Numbered from the stretch's first letter, positions 1 to 11,013 are shown. The stretch: DNA of 30,000 bases from Chromera velia (GCA_018398765.1 JAHBMJ010000867.1:1-30000); one strand, 5' to 3'. Numbers and translations: made by a program. The notes: a model not told the origin generated them from the sequence alone.

Positions 1-98
1 ACACACACATACACAGATACACACACATACACAGATACACACACACACACACGCATACACACACACACGCATACACACACACGCACACACGCACACAC

Positions 99-132
<34 letters not shown>
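1..132. repeat. AC-rich microsatellite
   Basis: A run of AC dinucleotides with interspersed ATACAC and GCACAC units fills the left edge of the window and continues beyond it. It is non-coding in every frame. Confidence 0.95.
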
Positions 133-690
133 CGCCAGAGAGAATAAGAGGACCCACCCACCTGGTCCGAACTGCATCCATTCCTCTTTCTCCTCTTGCT
201 GGACTTCAGGAGAAAGGGCAGGTGCCCCCACCTCGCTTCCAGTACGAGCGGCGTCTTTTCCCTTACTGCCCCTCCTCTTTCTCTTGAACATCCACGTGTA
301 CGTCTGGCTGTGGAACCTCATGTGCATCCAACGCCTCACAACCTCTTGGCGCTCGACAGTCATTGTGTACGGATGATTTCGCACCTGCATCAGTTGAGGT
401 GGGGCGAGGAGAGGAGAGAAAGGAACGACGGAAGGTTTGCATCGGTTGTTACAGATTCGTGTCCTTTTGAATGAGGTCTCGCTGTCATGAAAAGCTAAAC
501 TTGCAAGAGAAAGACAAAGAGAAAGAGTCCCACCTTGCAGTGTGAAACAGAAGCGGGGCAGTGCTGAAGCGAGACACGAATGGACTTTCGGGATCACACG
601 AAAAACAGAGAAGAGAAACGACAGACAAGGTAGAACAGACAGAGAAAAAGAACAGCGCGAAACCTGAAAGATCAAATCCGACGTATGAAA
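133..690. other. Intergenic, probably 3' flank of gene A
   Basis: Only short open frames without recognisable protein features are present on either strand. On the minus strand this is directly downstream of the gene A stop codon, so its 3' untranslated region should lie here. I see no conserved element. Confidence 0.5.
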
Positions 691-1677
691 TCAACCAAGG
701 GAAGGCTGAAGGGGACCACCGGTCGATAAACTGACTTCTCTAAAGAGCAGCCCTGCAACTACCAGTCCCGTCTCTCCTACTGTGCACGCGAGGTTGCTGT
801 CCTCAAAATTGGGATCAAAAGGGAGAAACATATCCCAAAACGTGAGTGCATCTTTCCTTTTCACCGTCGCTCGAGAGGGATCGACAAGAACTTGAAAGAG
901 CAACTGGACGTAGGACCTCTCGAGGCCCAGAGGCTGAGAAAACAGCGATGCGTAGTGAATCGACTGGGAGACTTTCCACCCCTTTGGTTCCTCTGAAGCC
1001 GTCCTCATGAGCTTCAGAGACGAATCCGAATCTCCCGAGACCCGCCCCCCCACGAATCTCACGTGCCGACGCACCAGCACCTCCCCTCCAGTGCCGACAA
1101 GAATCCGAGCCGGAAGAAGCAACCCGTTCCTCACTAACGAGTTTCGATTGTCAAACCGAGCGCCATCAAACGCTACATACCACCCTTTCGACTTTTCCAA
1201 ATCGCCTATTCGCATCCCCGCACGGGTCCACCCTGAGGGGACAAAGTACGGTTCCCCTCCCCGCATTATCTTCTTCTGTGTGTCTGAAGGAAACGTTTTG
1301 TCCCCAACAGGATCAAAAACGTCGGGGTCCAATACTAGCAGATCGGATTGCAGGAGATCCTGGTCAATCTCTGACTCTGTAGCGTCTTTGACTGTGGAAA
1401 TACGAACGGGAATGTCCGGTGAGAGAACACCGAAGCTTTTGTTGAACGCAGTGTGACAGAGTCTGGTCAACATGTCATGAAAACAGTTTCCCAGCAACGC
1501 ATTTGCTTTCAGCTGTTCCAGGATTCGACAGCTTTCACGGTTCAGGTTCAGTGCGAGGGTGCAGCTCATGCTCTGCCCCCACGAGCCCGAATCCCCCGAT
1601 TCCCCCGATCCGTTGGAGGATCTAGCCGAAGCACCACAAAAAGGATAGACCCCAGGGTCTGAGAAGGCTTCCTTCAT
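691..1677 (-). CDS. Conserved protein with degenerate HGT-type (ADP-ribosyltransferase-like?) domain
   Basis: Single open frame of 328 aa. Residues 1-40 are Ser/Gly-rich and low in complexity. From about 142 the pattern is PYFVPSGWTRAGMRI, then GWYVAFDGARFDNRNSLVRN, then SIHYASLFSQP near 240, YVQLLFQVLVDP near 256, and a late GLVVAGLLFRE. From memory this order (P-x-GW-x-R, W-x-V-A-Y-HGT, SPSIxYA, vQvvLQvrv.P, GLLvRE) is a widespread uncharacterised eukaryotic domain whose His and Tyr placement resembles ADP-ribosyltransferase folds. Here HGT reads DGA, so activity is doubtful. The ATG is preceded on its strand by a pyrimidine-rich stretch ending in CCCAG, and the frame stays open across it, so an upstream exon is possible and the start may be internal. 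The gene is head-to-head with gene B. The gene call is fairly sure; the family is an inference from pattern memory. Confidence 0.6.
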   Translation of the reverse strand: MKEAFSDPGVYPFCGASARSSNGSGESGDSGSWGQSMSCTLALNLNRESCRILEQLKANALLGNCFHDMLTRLCHTAFNKSFGVLSPDIPVRISTVKDATESEIDQDLLQSDLLVLDPDVFDPVGDKTFPSDTQKKIMRGGEPYFVPSGWTRAGMRIGDLEKSKGWYVAFDGARFDNRNSLVRNGLLLPARILVGTGGEVLVRRHVRFVGGRVSGDSDSSLKLMRTASEEPKGWKVSQSIHYASLFSQPLGLERSYVQLLFQVLVDPSRATVKRKDALTFWDMFLPFDPNFEDSNLACTVGETGLVVAGLLFREVSLSTGGPLQPSLG

Positions 1678-2383
1678 CTCATGGACGCTGGGAAATTAAA
1701 TGCAAAAGCGAAAACCCGGAAAAAGAAAGGGAACAAGGCATGAAGCACCAAGCAGTAAGAAACAGCCCTCTTTTGGTGCACACAGTTCGGCACTTGAAGT
1801 TACAAGGAGCAACTGATTGGATCGACCCCTAAGCCATTTGACAGGATAGCTCGAAACCTTACGTCTCAATCTGGCATTGTTGGTAAAAATCGAATGTCCT
1901 CAACCTACCTACTCAACCTCCTCTGGAAATGGCGCTCACCAGCTAACACAGCTACTATATACTAAGACAAGCCTGGTCCAATGAAGGAAAGAGAGTGAAA
2001 GAGACAGACTGAAGCACACTGAAGCACACAAACCGCGCCACGGCTGGTCGGGATCTGCATGCCGCGACTCTTCGAGGCAGGCCCGCGATGGTGCATGGTC
2101 GGACCCCGGCCATGCATGCACTCACCGCGGACCGCATGCAGACATACGAACAGACTGAGAATCATTGAACACTGAAGGTTTTGAGAGACTCCGAACATCT
2201 CCAAACAGGAGAGGTCTTGCCAATCTCTGAGCGTTTCGAAGTCACAAACAGATTTTGCGTGTACTTCTGAGCGTGTCTCCGGACCAACTCCCCTCTTCGG
2301 TCAGTGGTCTCGGAAAAGTTTGTGCCCAATCGATCCACCGGGAGCAAGGGAAGCAACCCACCCGAGATCCCTCGCTCCTCGTC
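1678..2383. promoter_or_regulatory. Shared divergent promoter region of genes A and B
   Basis: The 706-bp space between two diverging start codons must hold both promoters. Between 2056 and 2140 it has three GCATGC cores: GCATGC at 2057-2062, TGCATGCA at 2113-2120 and GCATGCA at 2134-2140. TGCATGCA is an established ApiAP2 binding motif in Plasmodium and Cryptosporidium; its function here is inferred. The cluster is about 250-330 bp before the gene B ATG and 380-460 bp before the gene A ATG. Confidence 0.5.
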
Positions 2384-3082
2384 ATGTTTCGAACTGCCCT
2401 TCGAAGGGCGGCTGCGGCTGCGAAGGTTCCTGAGGTGATTGCCTCATTTGGAACCGCAGACAAGCGTCTGAACTTCGTGTCGCATCCTGGAGTCATGGCC
2501 ATTGCCAAAATTCTCGAGCAAGACGGCCTCTGTAACTACAGGGCTGAGTTCACAGATGAGAATATCGCAGCGATTCGCGAGTTCGACCCTGACCTCGCAG
2601 ACAAAGCCCAACTGGCGATGGACAACAAATTGAAGATCAACATGGAAGAGTTGGAACACATAGATGACAAACTTTTTTTCGAGCAGGCAATGAAGGAGAA
2701 GGCCTTGCTTGAAAAGCTGGCTTCCGAAACCATGTCCATGCCAGCAGGAAAGTACGATCAACCCCCATCGATCAAGGACTACTTCCGTGCTGACCTTCCC
2801 CGTCGTCTTCGAAAGTATTTGAAGGACGATGTGGTGGAGCAGGTGCGGTACGCAGAGCCCTACTGGGGCCCGCCGTCCGAAGAGAAGAAGAAGGAGTTGA
2901 AGGAGAAATACGACCTGGACTATGACCAAGAGGTTGCCCGTATTGATTTTGAGAGGGACAACATCCGGGGTCCTGACAGAGGGCCTTTCGATGTCCTCCG
3001 TCCTGATGAGCCCCTTCCTGTTGCAGAAGGGGAGGAGAAGAAGCTTCCGAAGACGGAAGAGAAGCCCGCCCTCAAGGGGTAG
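2384..3082 (+). CDS. Predicted mitochondrial protein, small charged, family not recognised
   Basis: 232 aa from the ATG at 2384. The frame is open further upstream (an ATG at 2255), but the downstream start is preferred because MFRTALRRAAAAAKVPEV is a typical mitochondrial presequence: Arg and Ala rich, amphipathic, with no acidic residue in the first 16. The mature part is helical and highly charged, with SIKDYFRADLPRRLRKYL and EQVRYAEPYWGPPSEEKKKE as the most conserved-looking blocks. The last 30 residues are Glu/Lys/Pro-rich and probably disordered. There are no membrane segments. It has no intron, unlike genes C and E. The size and composition fit a lineage-specific subunit or assembly factor of a respiratory complex or ATP synthase, but I cannot name it. 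Confidence 0.8.
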   Translation: MFRTALRRAAAAAKVPEVIASFGTADKRLNFVSHPGVMAIAKILEQDGLCNYRAEFTDENIAAIREFDPDLADKAQLAMDNKLKINMEELEHIDDKLFFEQAMKEKALLEKLASETMSMPAGKYDQPPSIKDYFRADLPRRLRKYLKDDVVEQVRYAEPYWGPPSEEKKKELKEKYDLDYDQEVARIDFERDNIRGPDRGPFDVLRPDEPLPVAEGEEKKLPKTEEKPALKG

Positions 3083-4952
3083 TGAGTGGGTGGGGTGATT
3101 TATGATGCATGAGTCTGTGCATGTGTGCTGATTGTTTGGTGGTTGTCTTTCTTTGCGTGTATTTTGTCGATGGGACCTGAGGGCAGGCTGTGATGTTAGT
3201 GCGTAAGCAGGTCTTGCTCGTCTGCCTCTCGTTGCATGTCAGGAAAGGAGGGAAGGCGGGGTGACAGGTTGCGGATTGGGTGTTGGCACATGGATTTCCT
3301 TTCCTCCTCGTGGCCCGTTGAGGGGGTCACACAAAAGCGGTGAGAGAACAGAATCGAGCAGGGATGGGTTGAGTGGAAGGGGGCAGGGTGGATGCGCATG
3401 GTGGGTCCGGTCAATACAGATGTGGGCAGGCAGAGGGGCAACCAAACAGCGAAGGAAAGAGACAGGATGCGCAGGCAGGCAGAGAGACGGAGAGGCTGGC
3501 AGCAGAAAACGGTTGAAGTCAGGCAATCAGGGAGGCGGATAGACAAAGGGACAGGAGAGAGGAGTGGCTTCTTCTGTTCTCTCGGGGGTTTTGAAGCCAG
3601 CAGTGACGCGGTCAGCAGAAGACAGGCGTAGCTGCTTTTGCTTTGTTTCTCGCAGTGAAGAGAAAGTCGAAGAGGGGCTGGGACAGTAATAAGAGAAGTG
3701 GTCTTGGTTCTTTCTGGAAGTTTTTGAATCTGAAGAACTGAGTGCACGAGAGACGTGAACTTCCTTGTATTTTTTCTTGCCTTCCTTCCTCCCCCCCTTT
3801 CTCCCTTCCGTTCCCCTCGACAGAAGGAGGTGCATTCAAAGCGAAGGCTTTCTCTTTCGCTTTCTTCTGCACTTTCTTTCTTTCCATCTGCCCAACGTTG
3901 CCGAAAGATGGCACCGGAAGACAGTCAAGATCAGTGGCCGGGAGGAGACCAGATTTTCTGTGCCTTTTGAGAAGTGAAAAAGAAAGGAATAACCGGGAAC
4001 AGGGTGGGTGCAGGATCGACCCGAAAAGAAAGAAATTCCCTCCTCCCTCCCTTCCTTGCTTACTCGCTCCTTCAATTTCCAGAGCCAAAGAGCCAGGGAG
4101 TGTGCTGAAAGAAAATCGATTCTGCCTTATTTCACCTCTTTCTTTTCCTGAATCATATCTATCTCTTCCTTTTCCTGACTCATGCTTGCTTTTCTTCCCT
4201 GTCCTTCCGTTGTGTGCCTATCCTCCTGCCTGACTGTCGCCTCTTTGTCATTCTCTCTCGCGCCACTGAAAACATTGATTCTTCCTGCCTTCTGGTCGCT
4301 CAAGTCCACGTGAAACCATTCCCTCCCTCTTCGCTTTTTCAGCTTCCTGCCTGGCCCACTTTTTCAGTGCCCAGCTGGGTGGATCAGAAACCTGAACGTT
4401 GGCAAGAATCTCTGCCTGCAGTCCGTCTGCTCTTCCAACCAACCTGATTGCAATTCGGTATACGGTGCCTGCCCTCTCAATTAGATGACACTCGCATGGG
4501 CTCTTCATATGCCCCTCCTTTTGGGTCCTTCATCAACTTTTTCTCGCGCTCGATTGTCACGACGATTGATTCAAGACTAATTTCAAATTGAATCAATCAA
4601 CTTGTACATGCAAGTCTGTTATTCAATGGTCTATAACAAATTGTATATTTAGCTATACAGTTTTTCTTCTTTGTATTGAAATCATAATCTAGATCATAAT
4701 GATCAAAAACTTAAAAGTTAAAATTGATTAGTCCTATTTATAAACGCTTGTGGACCATAATGATTTGTATATTAAATGCATTATTTTTTGGTGATCGATG
4801 TTAGTGATATTTGAAATATTAGGATGAGGATTTATGTTCCGGTTTCGTTTACGGTCCACTGCCAGGGGTAGGCCTGATGATCGAGGTTTTTGTTATACAT
4901 AGGGATAGGCTTAGCAGTACCTGGGTTGCAATGGCTTACACCATTTGCTTGA
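3083..4952. other. Intergenic, 3' flank of gene B then AT-rich DNA
   Basis: From 3083 to about 4550 the sequence is purine- or pyrimidine-skewed with long but low-complexity open frames on both strands. These are Ser/Pro/Phe or Arg/Lys/Glu frames caused by composition, and none has a credible domain. From about 4560 the DNA becomes AT-rich up to the left arm of the inverted-repeat block. No gene can be supported. Confidence 0.5.
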
Positions 4953-5403
4953 CCCTAAAGAATTGCTAGTGGAACTGCTAGTAAACTTACCATTTTGGGT
5001 GCCTAGGTAGCAGTTTTGCTGGCGGTTTTCAAAATTGCTAGTAGGGTCGATCTCGTGATCTATATGGAGTATAAGGCTAAAAATTGGTGTGCAACGCAAA
5101 CTAAACGTTAGAAGATAAGAACACTACTTTATAAAGCTTCTTTTACTGTTTCCCCCCCTCTAATACAAAACCGCTAGTTAGCCCAAAAACCGTTGGTAAC
5201 GGAAAATTTTTGCTAGTTGACTAGCGCCCTGCAAAGACCTAGGAATTTAGACAGGAATTTAGAGGAATTTAAACAGGAATTTAGAGGAATTTAGAGAAGA
5301 ATCTAAAAGAATTTTGCATACCGGGGGCGAGTAGAGTGCTTTTTGCCCCCCTTTCTACATAGGAGACCAGCGCTTTTCCGTAAAAAACTCGTTTTCCACA
5401 AAA
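4953..5403 (+). repeat. Left arm of a long inverted repeat (transposon-like)
   Basis: The outer end CCCTAAAGAATTGC pairs with the reverse complement of the block ending at 7562. The inner part, with GCCCTGCAAAGACCTA near 5226-5241 and GTGCTTTTTGCCCCCCT near 5336-5352, and then AAAACTCGTTTTC, recurs reverse-complemented at about 6712-7029. The unit with GTCGATCTCGTGATC and AAATTGGTGT near 5046-5091 occurs three times in the block (here in +, again in + near 7107-7148, and in - near 7412-7456). No protein is encoded. Confidence 0.75.
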
Positions 5404-6410
5404 AACCGCCTGTCTGCTCGCAGTCTTCGTTTGCCCTCCCTGTGTATTTTCAGCCTGCTTCCTGTAAAAGCCCTGCTTTGCTCTAGAGTGGCCGACTGGT
5501 GGTGCTCGCTCTCGCAAACCATGTACACCGTTCCCGCTGTAATGCTGCGTGCCTGGAAAGGAAACAGTTATCCAGAGTTTTCGAGAGCCTCCTTACGGCT
5601 GCTTCGTTGGGCTGGTCTGGATTTTGTCTGTTCGTTGGAGGTGGGAGTGCCGCAACACCCTGGCATCAACGGGTAGCAGCGACAGAGAGTTCAAGGCACC
5701 GGCTCTCTCTTCTTTAAGGGCAAAGCTAGACATACAGTTACGGAAGAGGTCTGCATGCGGCAGGTGGGGGCTATCGCTTCTTCACATTTCCCTCCTCCTA
5801 GCCCTCCTCTTGCCAAGCTCACCCCCCTTCAACAAGCTTTTCCCTCCTCTTATCGTATGTCTGTGTTTCTTTTTTACAACAAATCTGCCTCTGGTCTTTA
5901 CTCCTTTTCCGCCCTCCCTCGATCTGCTCTCACAGTAACCGACGGCTCTCTGTTCGGTTTCTTACGTCTACTCTCATTTAACCCACAAAGCAAAAGCAGT
6001 GCTCTGTCTATTGAATGTAGCGACCACAAACTCTGTGTACATAATTCTTATATTCGGTGTGTTGATGACTTCATGCATAGACTTTCTTCATGTGCCAAGT
6101 AGCTGGATGAAAGAGAATTCTTGCACTGCCTGGCTGAGCTGGAATTCATTAATTCAAATGATTGTAACTGTCCACTCCCCGGTGCAAGTATATCTGAACT
6201 TTTCATCCGTAATGTCATTCGATCGCTTTTACGCTCGCATCCGGTCTGTTTCTTTAATGTCTGTCTCCCTGTTCTAGAAAATGATTAACTGATCAACTCT
6301 ATCGGCGACTTAACAAACAATAACCATGCATGTATGTGCTGCTCAGGAGCTTAGCGCTCCAACTGGGGTTAGGCATCCTCTAACTAACTAACTAACTAAC
6401 TAACTAACTG
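5404..6410. other. Non-repeat DNA between the inverted arms
   Basis: About 1 kb of ordinary-composition sequence with no credible coding region; open frames are under 130 codons and have no motif. It could be host DNA caught between two oppositely oriented elements, or the degraded interior of one element. A (CTAA) tetranucleotide run lies at 6379-6409. Confidence 0.4.
6379..6409. repeat. CTAA tetranucleotide repeat
   Basis: About seven tandem CTAA units directly before the left arm of the 6411-6704 hairpin. Confidence 0.9.
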
Positions 6411-6704
6411 GTAAGGAGTTAGAAGCTGAAACTTTGTGTAAGATTCGGAAGACGTTGTAACGATAGAAAAAGAACTATGAAACAGATTCTTTATATTATT
6501 TTTAGAAACATAGGCTGCCATTCAAATTTTATAAGTTTTATACCGTTTTTCTTACTATTCAAAACCGTTAAAAAATGGCCCCAAAATCAAAAAATTTGTA
6601 TAATAGCCTATGTTTCTAGAAATGATATAAAAAATCTGTTCTATAGTTCTTTTTCTATCGTTACAACGTCTTCTTACACAAAGTTTCAGCTTCTAACTCC
6701 TTAC
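6411..6704. repeat. Foldback (palindromic) element, arms about 145 and 125 bp
   Basis: The left arm begins GTAAGGAGTTAGAAGCTGAA, and the right arm is its reverse complement, ending in TAACTCCTTAC at 6704. Both arms carry the sequence GACGTTGTAACGATAG followed by AAAAAGAACTAT, and AGAAACATAGGCT. Identity is high by eye, with a few substitutions and a small indel after GTGTAAGA. The turn is around 6555-6580. No open frame of significance. Confidence 0.85.
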
Positions 6705-6794
6705 AAATTATGAAAACGAGTTTTTTGCGGAAATACGCCGCTTTAGGGGGGCAAAAAGCACCCCACTCACCCCCGGCATGCGTTAGAGCTCTAA

Positions 6795-6955
6795 ATTCCT
6801 AAACTTTGAAGGTTAATTTCTTATGAACTAGAATGAATTAGAACTTGATATTAACGGTGCTTATAGACGTATATTAGTTCTATAAGCATCACTAATATTA
6901 AGTTCTAACTCATCACAGTATACAAAAAATCAGCCTCCAAAATTTGCTAAATTTA
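6795..6955. repeat. Nested palindrome inside right arm
   Basis: The core 6838-6908 has about 30-bp arms: TTAGAACTTGATATTAACGG pairs with the reverse complement of the stretch ending AATATTAAGTTCTAA. Weaker pairing continues outward on both sides for about 45 bp. Confidence 0.75.
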
Positions 6956-7048
6956 AATTCTTATAAATTCCTGTCTTTAAATTCCTTTAGATTCCTAGCT
7001 AAATTCTTATAGGTCTTTGCAGGGCGGTTTTGGCAAAACCGCCGGTAG

Positions 7049-7500
7049 CGGTTTTGAAATGGCCGGTAGCGGTTTTGCAAACTGCTAGTAGGGTCGAATC
7101 TCCGGTCGATCTCGCGATCCATATGGCGTATGAGGCTGAAAATTGGTGTAAAAAGAGTTCTTAAGCAGTCTTTTACTAAATATTAACTCTTTTTACTTAA
7201 AAATAACTTGAACAATCGCTAGACAAAACCGCTAGTTGGGTGACTAGTGGAAATGTTTTGGCAAGTGACAGAAATTTCATTCATAAATTTCCGCTACTTG
7301 CCAAAATATTTCCGCCATTGACCCAACCGGCGGTTTTGTCTAGCAAGTGTTTAAGTTGTTTTTAAGTCATAAGAGTTAGTGTTTAGTAAAACAATGCTTA
7401 AGCGCTCTTTCTACACCAATTTTCAGCTTCATACTCTATATGGATCACGAGATTGACCTACTAGCAATTTATAAAGCTGCTACCGGCCATTCCAAAACCG
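7049..7500. repeat. Foldback element, arms about 220 bp
   Basis: CGGTTTTGAAATGGCCGGTAGC at 7049 pairs with the reverse complement of 7479-7500. The match continues inward through the GATC-rich unit, the AAATTGGTGTA block and the CTAGACAAAACCG block to an apex at about 7278-7284 between GAAATTT and AAATTTC. Identity is roughly 80% by eye. Confidence 0.85.
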
Positions 7501-7562
7501 CTAGTAAAAATGACAAGTAACTGGCAATTCTACTAGCAGTTTTACTGGCAATTCTTTAGGGG

Positions 7563-8056
7563 GTGACAATGTTTTAGAAAAAGACTTAGAGAATTCAAAG
7601 AAAACGAAATTAAAGGAAATTCAAGAATTCATGCAGAGATGATAAAGAGTCAAAAAGAATATGAGTTGTTTTAATTCTAATATACAATAGTACAGTTCAA
7701 GCAGGGGACTGAGCAGGGCAAACAAAATAGAATAGGAAGGCTTACTATTATAAAAGTAAGTAAAAGTAAGACATCGTTCTAGATTATTATTATTTGAGAA
7801 TAAATAACGACCCTGGTAGGCGCCGGTGCTCATGAGTGTATGGTGAAGTATGGTGCAGAAGTAGTGAGTTATAGTGAGTGTTTAAATTTTTAGAATAAAA
7901 AGAGAATTCAAGTTACTCACAGTTTCCTCTTTGGATGACTTTGGATGTGAGTTGTTGATCGCTTGACTTTTCCGTGCATGACTGTCCTTCCGGCCCTAAA
8001 AGCACGGGCGCACGAGCGATCCCTTAAATTCTGTTTAAAAAGTGTTTCCTTTTTTT
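7563..8056. other. Intergenic AT-rich DNA
   Basis: Outside the inverted-repeat block and upstream of the gene C promoter motifs. Open frames are 70 codons or less and have no protein-like features. Confidence 0.4.
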
Positions 8057-8123
8057 TGCATGCATGCGTTTCAGATCGATGGTACGTACATGCATGCATG
8101 GATTAAACCTCAATCTGCATGCA
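8057..8123. promoter_or_regulatory. TGCATGCA cluster upstream of gene C
   Basis: Three copies lie within 67 bp: TGCATGCATGCG at 8057-8068, TGCATGCATG at 8091-8100 and TGCATGCA at 8116-8123, some 175-240 bp before the gene C ATG. The octamer is a known ApiAP2 site in Apicomplexa; the role here is inferred from position. Confidence 0.5.
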
Positions 8124-8297
8124 TGAACGCGCATCATAAACCGACCATGCAAACATTGTCCTTAAAAGCTTGACACCAAGTCCAGCCGCCTGTCCGTTGG
8201 GCCACTGAAGATGCAACAGAATCGTCGATTGATGAGCTTCATAACAAACTTTGAAAGGCATCCAAAATATAAGTGACCTCTGACAACTTGCTGACTG

Positions 8298-10925
8298 ATG
8301 TCGGGTGTGTTGAACGAGACCGAGCTGCTGGATCTGCTCGGGAGCTCTCCAGACATTTCCGGAGGTCAGTATGTGGTGAATGTGGGCTGGAGTCGTTGGT
8401 TCGCTCGTCTACTCTGCGGTCACAACAATGCTGTTTCTTGGTGTTGCATGCATGTATCTGCAAGATGATCACAGGCCAAAAGACCTACAAGCTGTCTCCC
8501 TTTCTCCAGCCCGACAGCTCCTGTTGACGTCATTTCTGCCCTCCTTTCCAAGAATTCGTCTAGTTTTTTCTTTGACCACCAACTTGCGCCATACATCCAC
8601 ACGTGTCTATGCTTGCCTATAGTCGCTCAAGAAGGGGTTCAATCGTTCTCACTTTCACGTTGTGTCGCTTGGACTTTCAGTCATTGAAGACGAGTATAGT
8701 CTTTGCCACAGTCTTCTTTTCTGACTTGACTTTTTTTTGGTTGCCTTGCTTCTGTACCTTTCTCTCTGTGCCTGACAGCTCATGTTCCTCCCACCCATTC
8801 ATTTGTGGTGGTGTCTGGTGGGTGTCTATTTGTGGGTTCCCTGAGCAAGGCATGACCATAGATACATCCATGTGTTTGTTGTTTCTGCCCTTCTGCGTAT
8901 CGCCACCTTTTCTCCTCTTTATGATTCATTTTATCAGATGAAAACTTTCCGGAACTGAACGACGAAGAACTCGCATCCCTCCTGGGGGAGAAATCTGAGA
9001 GCGACAAGGCAAAGGAAAAACTGCCTCCACCCGCAAAAGCCCCTGAGAAACCTCTTGATGTTGCAAAAACAGAAGAAAAGGCGAAACCGAAAGCCACAGA
9101 CCCACTGCCCCAATCTACGGAGAAAGACAGTGGAGACGAGACCAAGAAGGAGGGTTCAAAAGACGCCCCACTGCCCACCGCCACTCCGCCACCTGTACGT
9201 GCACCAGTCGCTGCTGATGCCGCCGAAGACACACCTCCAAAGAAAGGAGACAATGCAAGCGAACCCCAAGACCAAAACGAACCCCCAGTCGGACTCGAAG
9301 AAGCAGCAGGGGATCAAGAAGAGAGCGTGAGGAGTTCAGAGGAGGCCTCTGCCCCAGCCTCACAGAGAGCAAGCCACCCTCCAGACACATCCACGCCCCC
9401 CGAGCCCATCGTCCCTTCCCATCCGGGTCCCGCTCCGTCTGCAGCTCTTACTCCCTCCGCAGACAAGAGAGAAGAAGAGGAAGAGGCCAGAGACAAACCT
9501 CAATCCTCCCATTCGTCTTCTAACAAAGACAATACCCTGTCAGATAGACCCTCAGAGATCCCGGTAAAGTCGGAAACACGTGAGAGAGCAGAGAACCTGT
9601 CTGACAGTATTCGAAACAGTGAAGCCAGGCAAGAGGCGAGTAAGAAAGAAGAACCACTTTCTAAGACCTCGGGAGCTCCTAGTTCTTCCTCCCCTCTCCC
9701 TTCAGGCTCCCCGCGTGCGTCAATGCAGACAGCTCAGGAAGAGTCGCTCACATTGCGCACAGACGGGGAAGGAGAAGACGGCGAGATGCAACTTCACTCT
9801 GCCAGATCTCAAGACTTCCACTCCCCCCTGGCCCCCCCTGCTGCTGCTGCCACTCTGGGATTGAGGGGATCTACCCAGAGTCCCCGTCACCTTTCTCCCA
9901 GGGATGCGCTCCCGCCCCCATCTCAGGGACAGGAGAGAGAGAGACACGCAGAGGCACTGCGCATGAGCAGCGGGGGCAGTTTCGAGACGCCTCAACAGGT
10001 CTCGAGTCGGACTAACAAGTCTGACACTTCGTTACCGTACCAGACAGCCACAGTAGAGGCGGACAGAGGGGCAAAAGGCACTCGAGACAGGGAGAAAGAG
10101 AAAGAGAGGAATAAAACTTCCCCCCTGTCTGGTGAGGATACCGCAGGGTTGCTTGACCTTGCAGCCCCAGGAGGAGACTCTTCTCTCCACTCTCTGGTGA
10201 AGGCATTGATCCGGGCTTCCTCCTTTTCTTCTTTGTTGGGGGCGGCAAAAATAGGGGGCAAGGGGGGGGGAAGAAATCAGGCAATTGAGGAGCAGAGTGA
10301 GTGGAATGTTCTGCGTCGGGCGGTTGAGAAAGTGGTCGTGTGCAGAGGGGAGGAAGCAAGTCAGCGGAAAAGAAGGGCAGAAGAACTCGAAAAGGCACTG
10401 GGCGAATTCTCCAAAAAGAGGGGAGATAGAGGGAGCGGAAAGGTGGGTGACTTGGTGCACATCTGTCAAAGGTGATGAGAAGGACAAACTTGAGATTGAA
10501 TTTTTATGGATGACTGTCCGTTCAACGAACTGTCTTGCTAGTATCACAAATTGATCTTGGTCGGGTCTTATTGCACAAATCAGTATGCATGCTCGCCTGT
10601 CGGCATGTTTGCCTCTCTTGTTGCTCGTTTTGCTATTTGAGCCCTCTGCCCAGCTCTGTGCCCGAAAGCTTTTGGTTGCCTCCTTTCTGCCTGCTACTGT
10701 CCACGTGCGCGCGTGTGGTTTTGCGTGCGGGCAGTGAGTGTCCTGGTCGTTGATTCTTTGCTTGTTGTCATTTTCTTTCAAATTCACTTTGTCCTTTCAT
10801 TTCATTTGCATGCCTCTGGTCTCATTTGTTTATTTCGTTTGCTGCAGAGGGAAGAAAGGTGGGGTCTCTGCGCACTGTTGCTTGTTTCTGCAGTCGCGGT
10901 CAGTCAGTCTCCTGCCTGGACGTCA

Positions 10926-10971
<46 letters not shown>

Positions 10972-10973
10972 TC

Positions 10974-11013
<40 letters not shown>

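Larger units (their letters stand above)
6712..7562 (-). repeat. Right arm of the long inverted repeat, containing further nested palindromes
   Basis: In reverse complement this arm repeats the left arm at 4953-5403 in the same order: CCCTAAAGAATTGCC end, GATCTCGTGATCCATAT unit, GCCCTGCAAAGACCTAT, then GGTGCTTTTTGCCCCCCT and AAAACTCGTTTTC. It is about twice as long as the left arm because it contains two extra foldbacks (about 6795-6955 and 7049-7500). Confidence 0.7.

Noticed and set aside
3196..4233. Several 100-180-codon frames on both strands
   Set aside because: They are Pro/Ser/Leu or Arg/Lys/Glu frames produced by strand-skewed composition, mutually overlapping and without splice or domain support.
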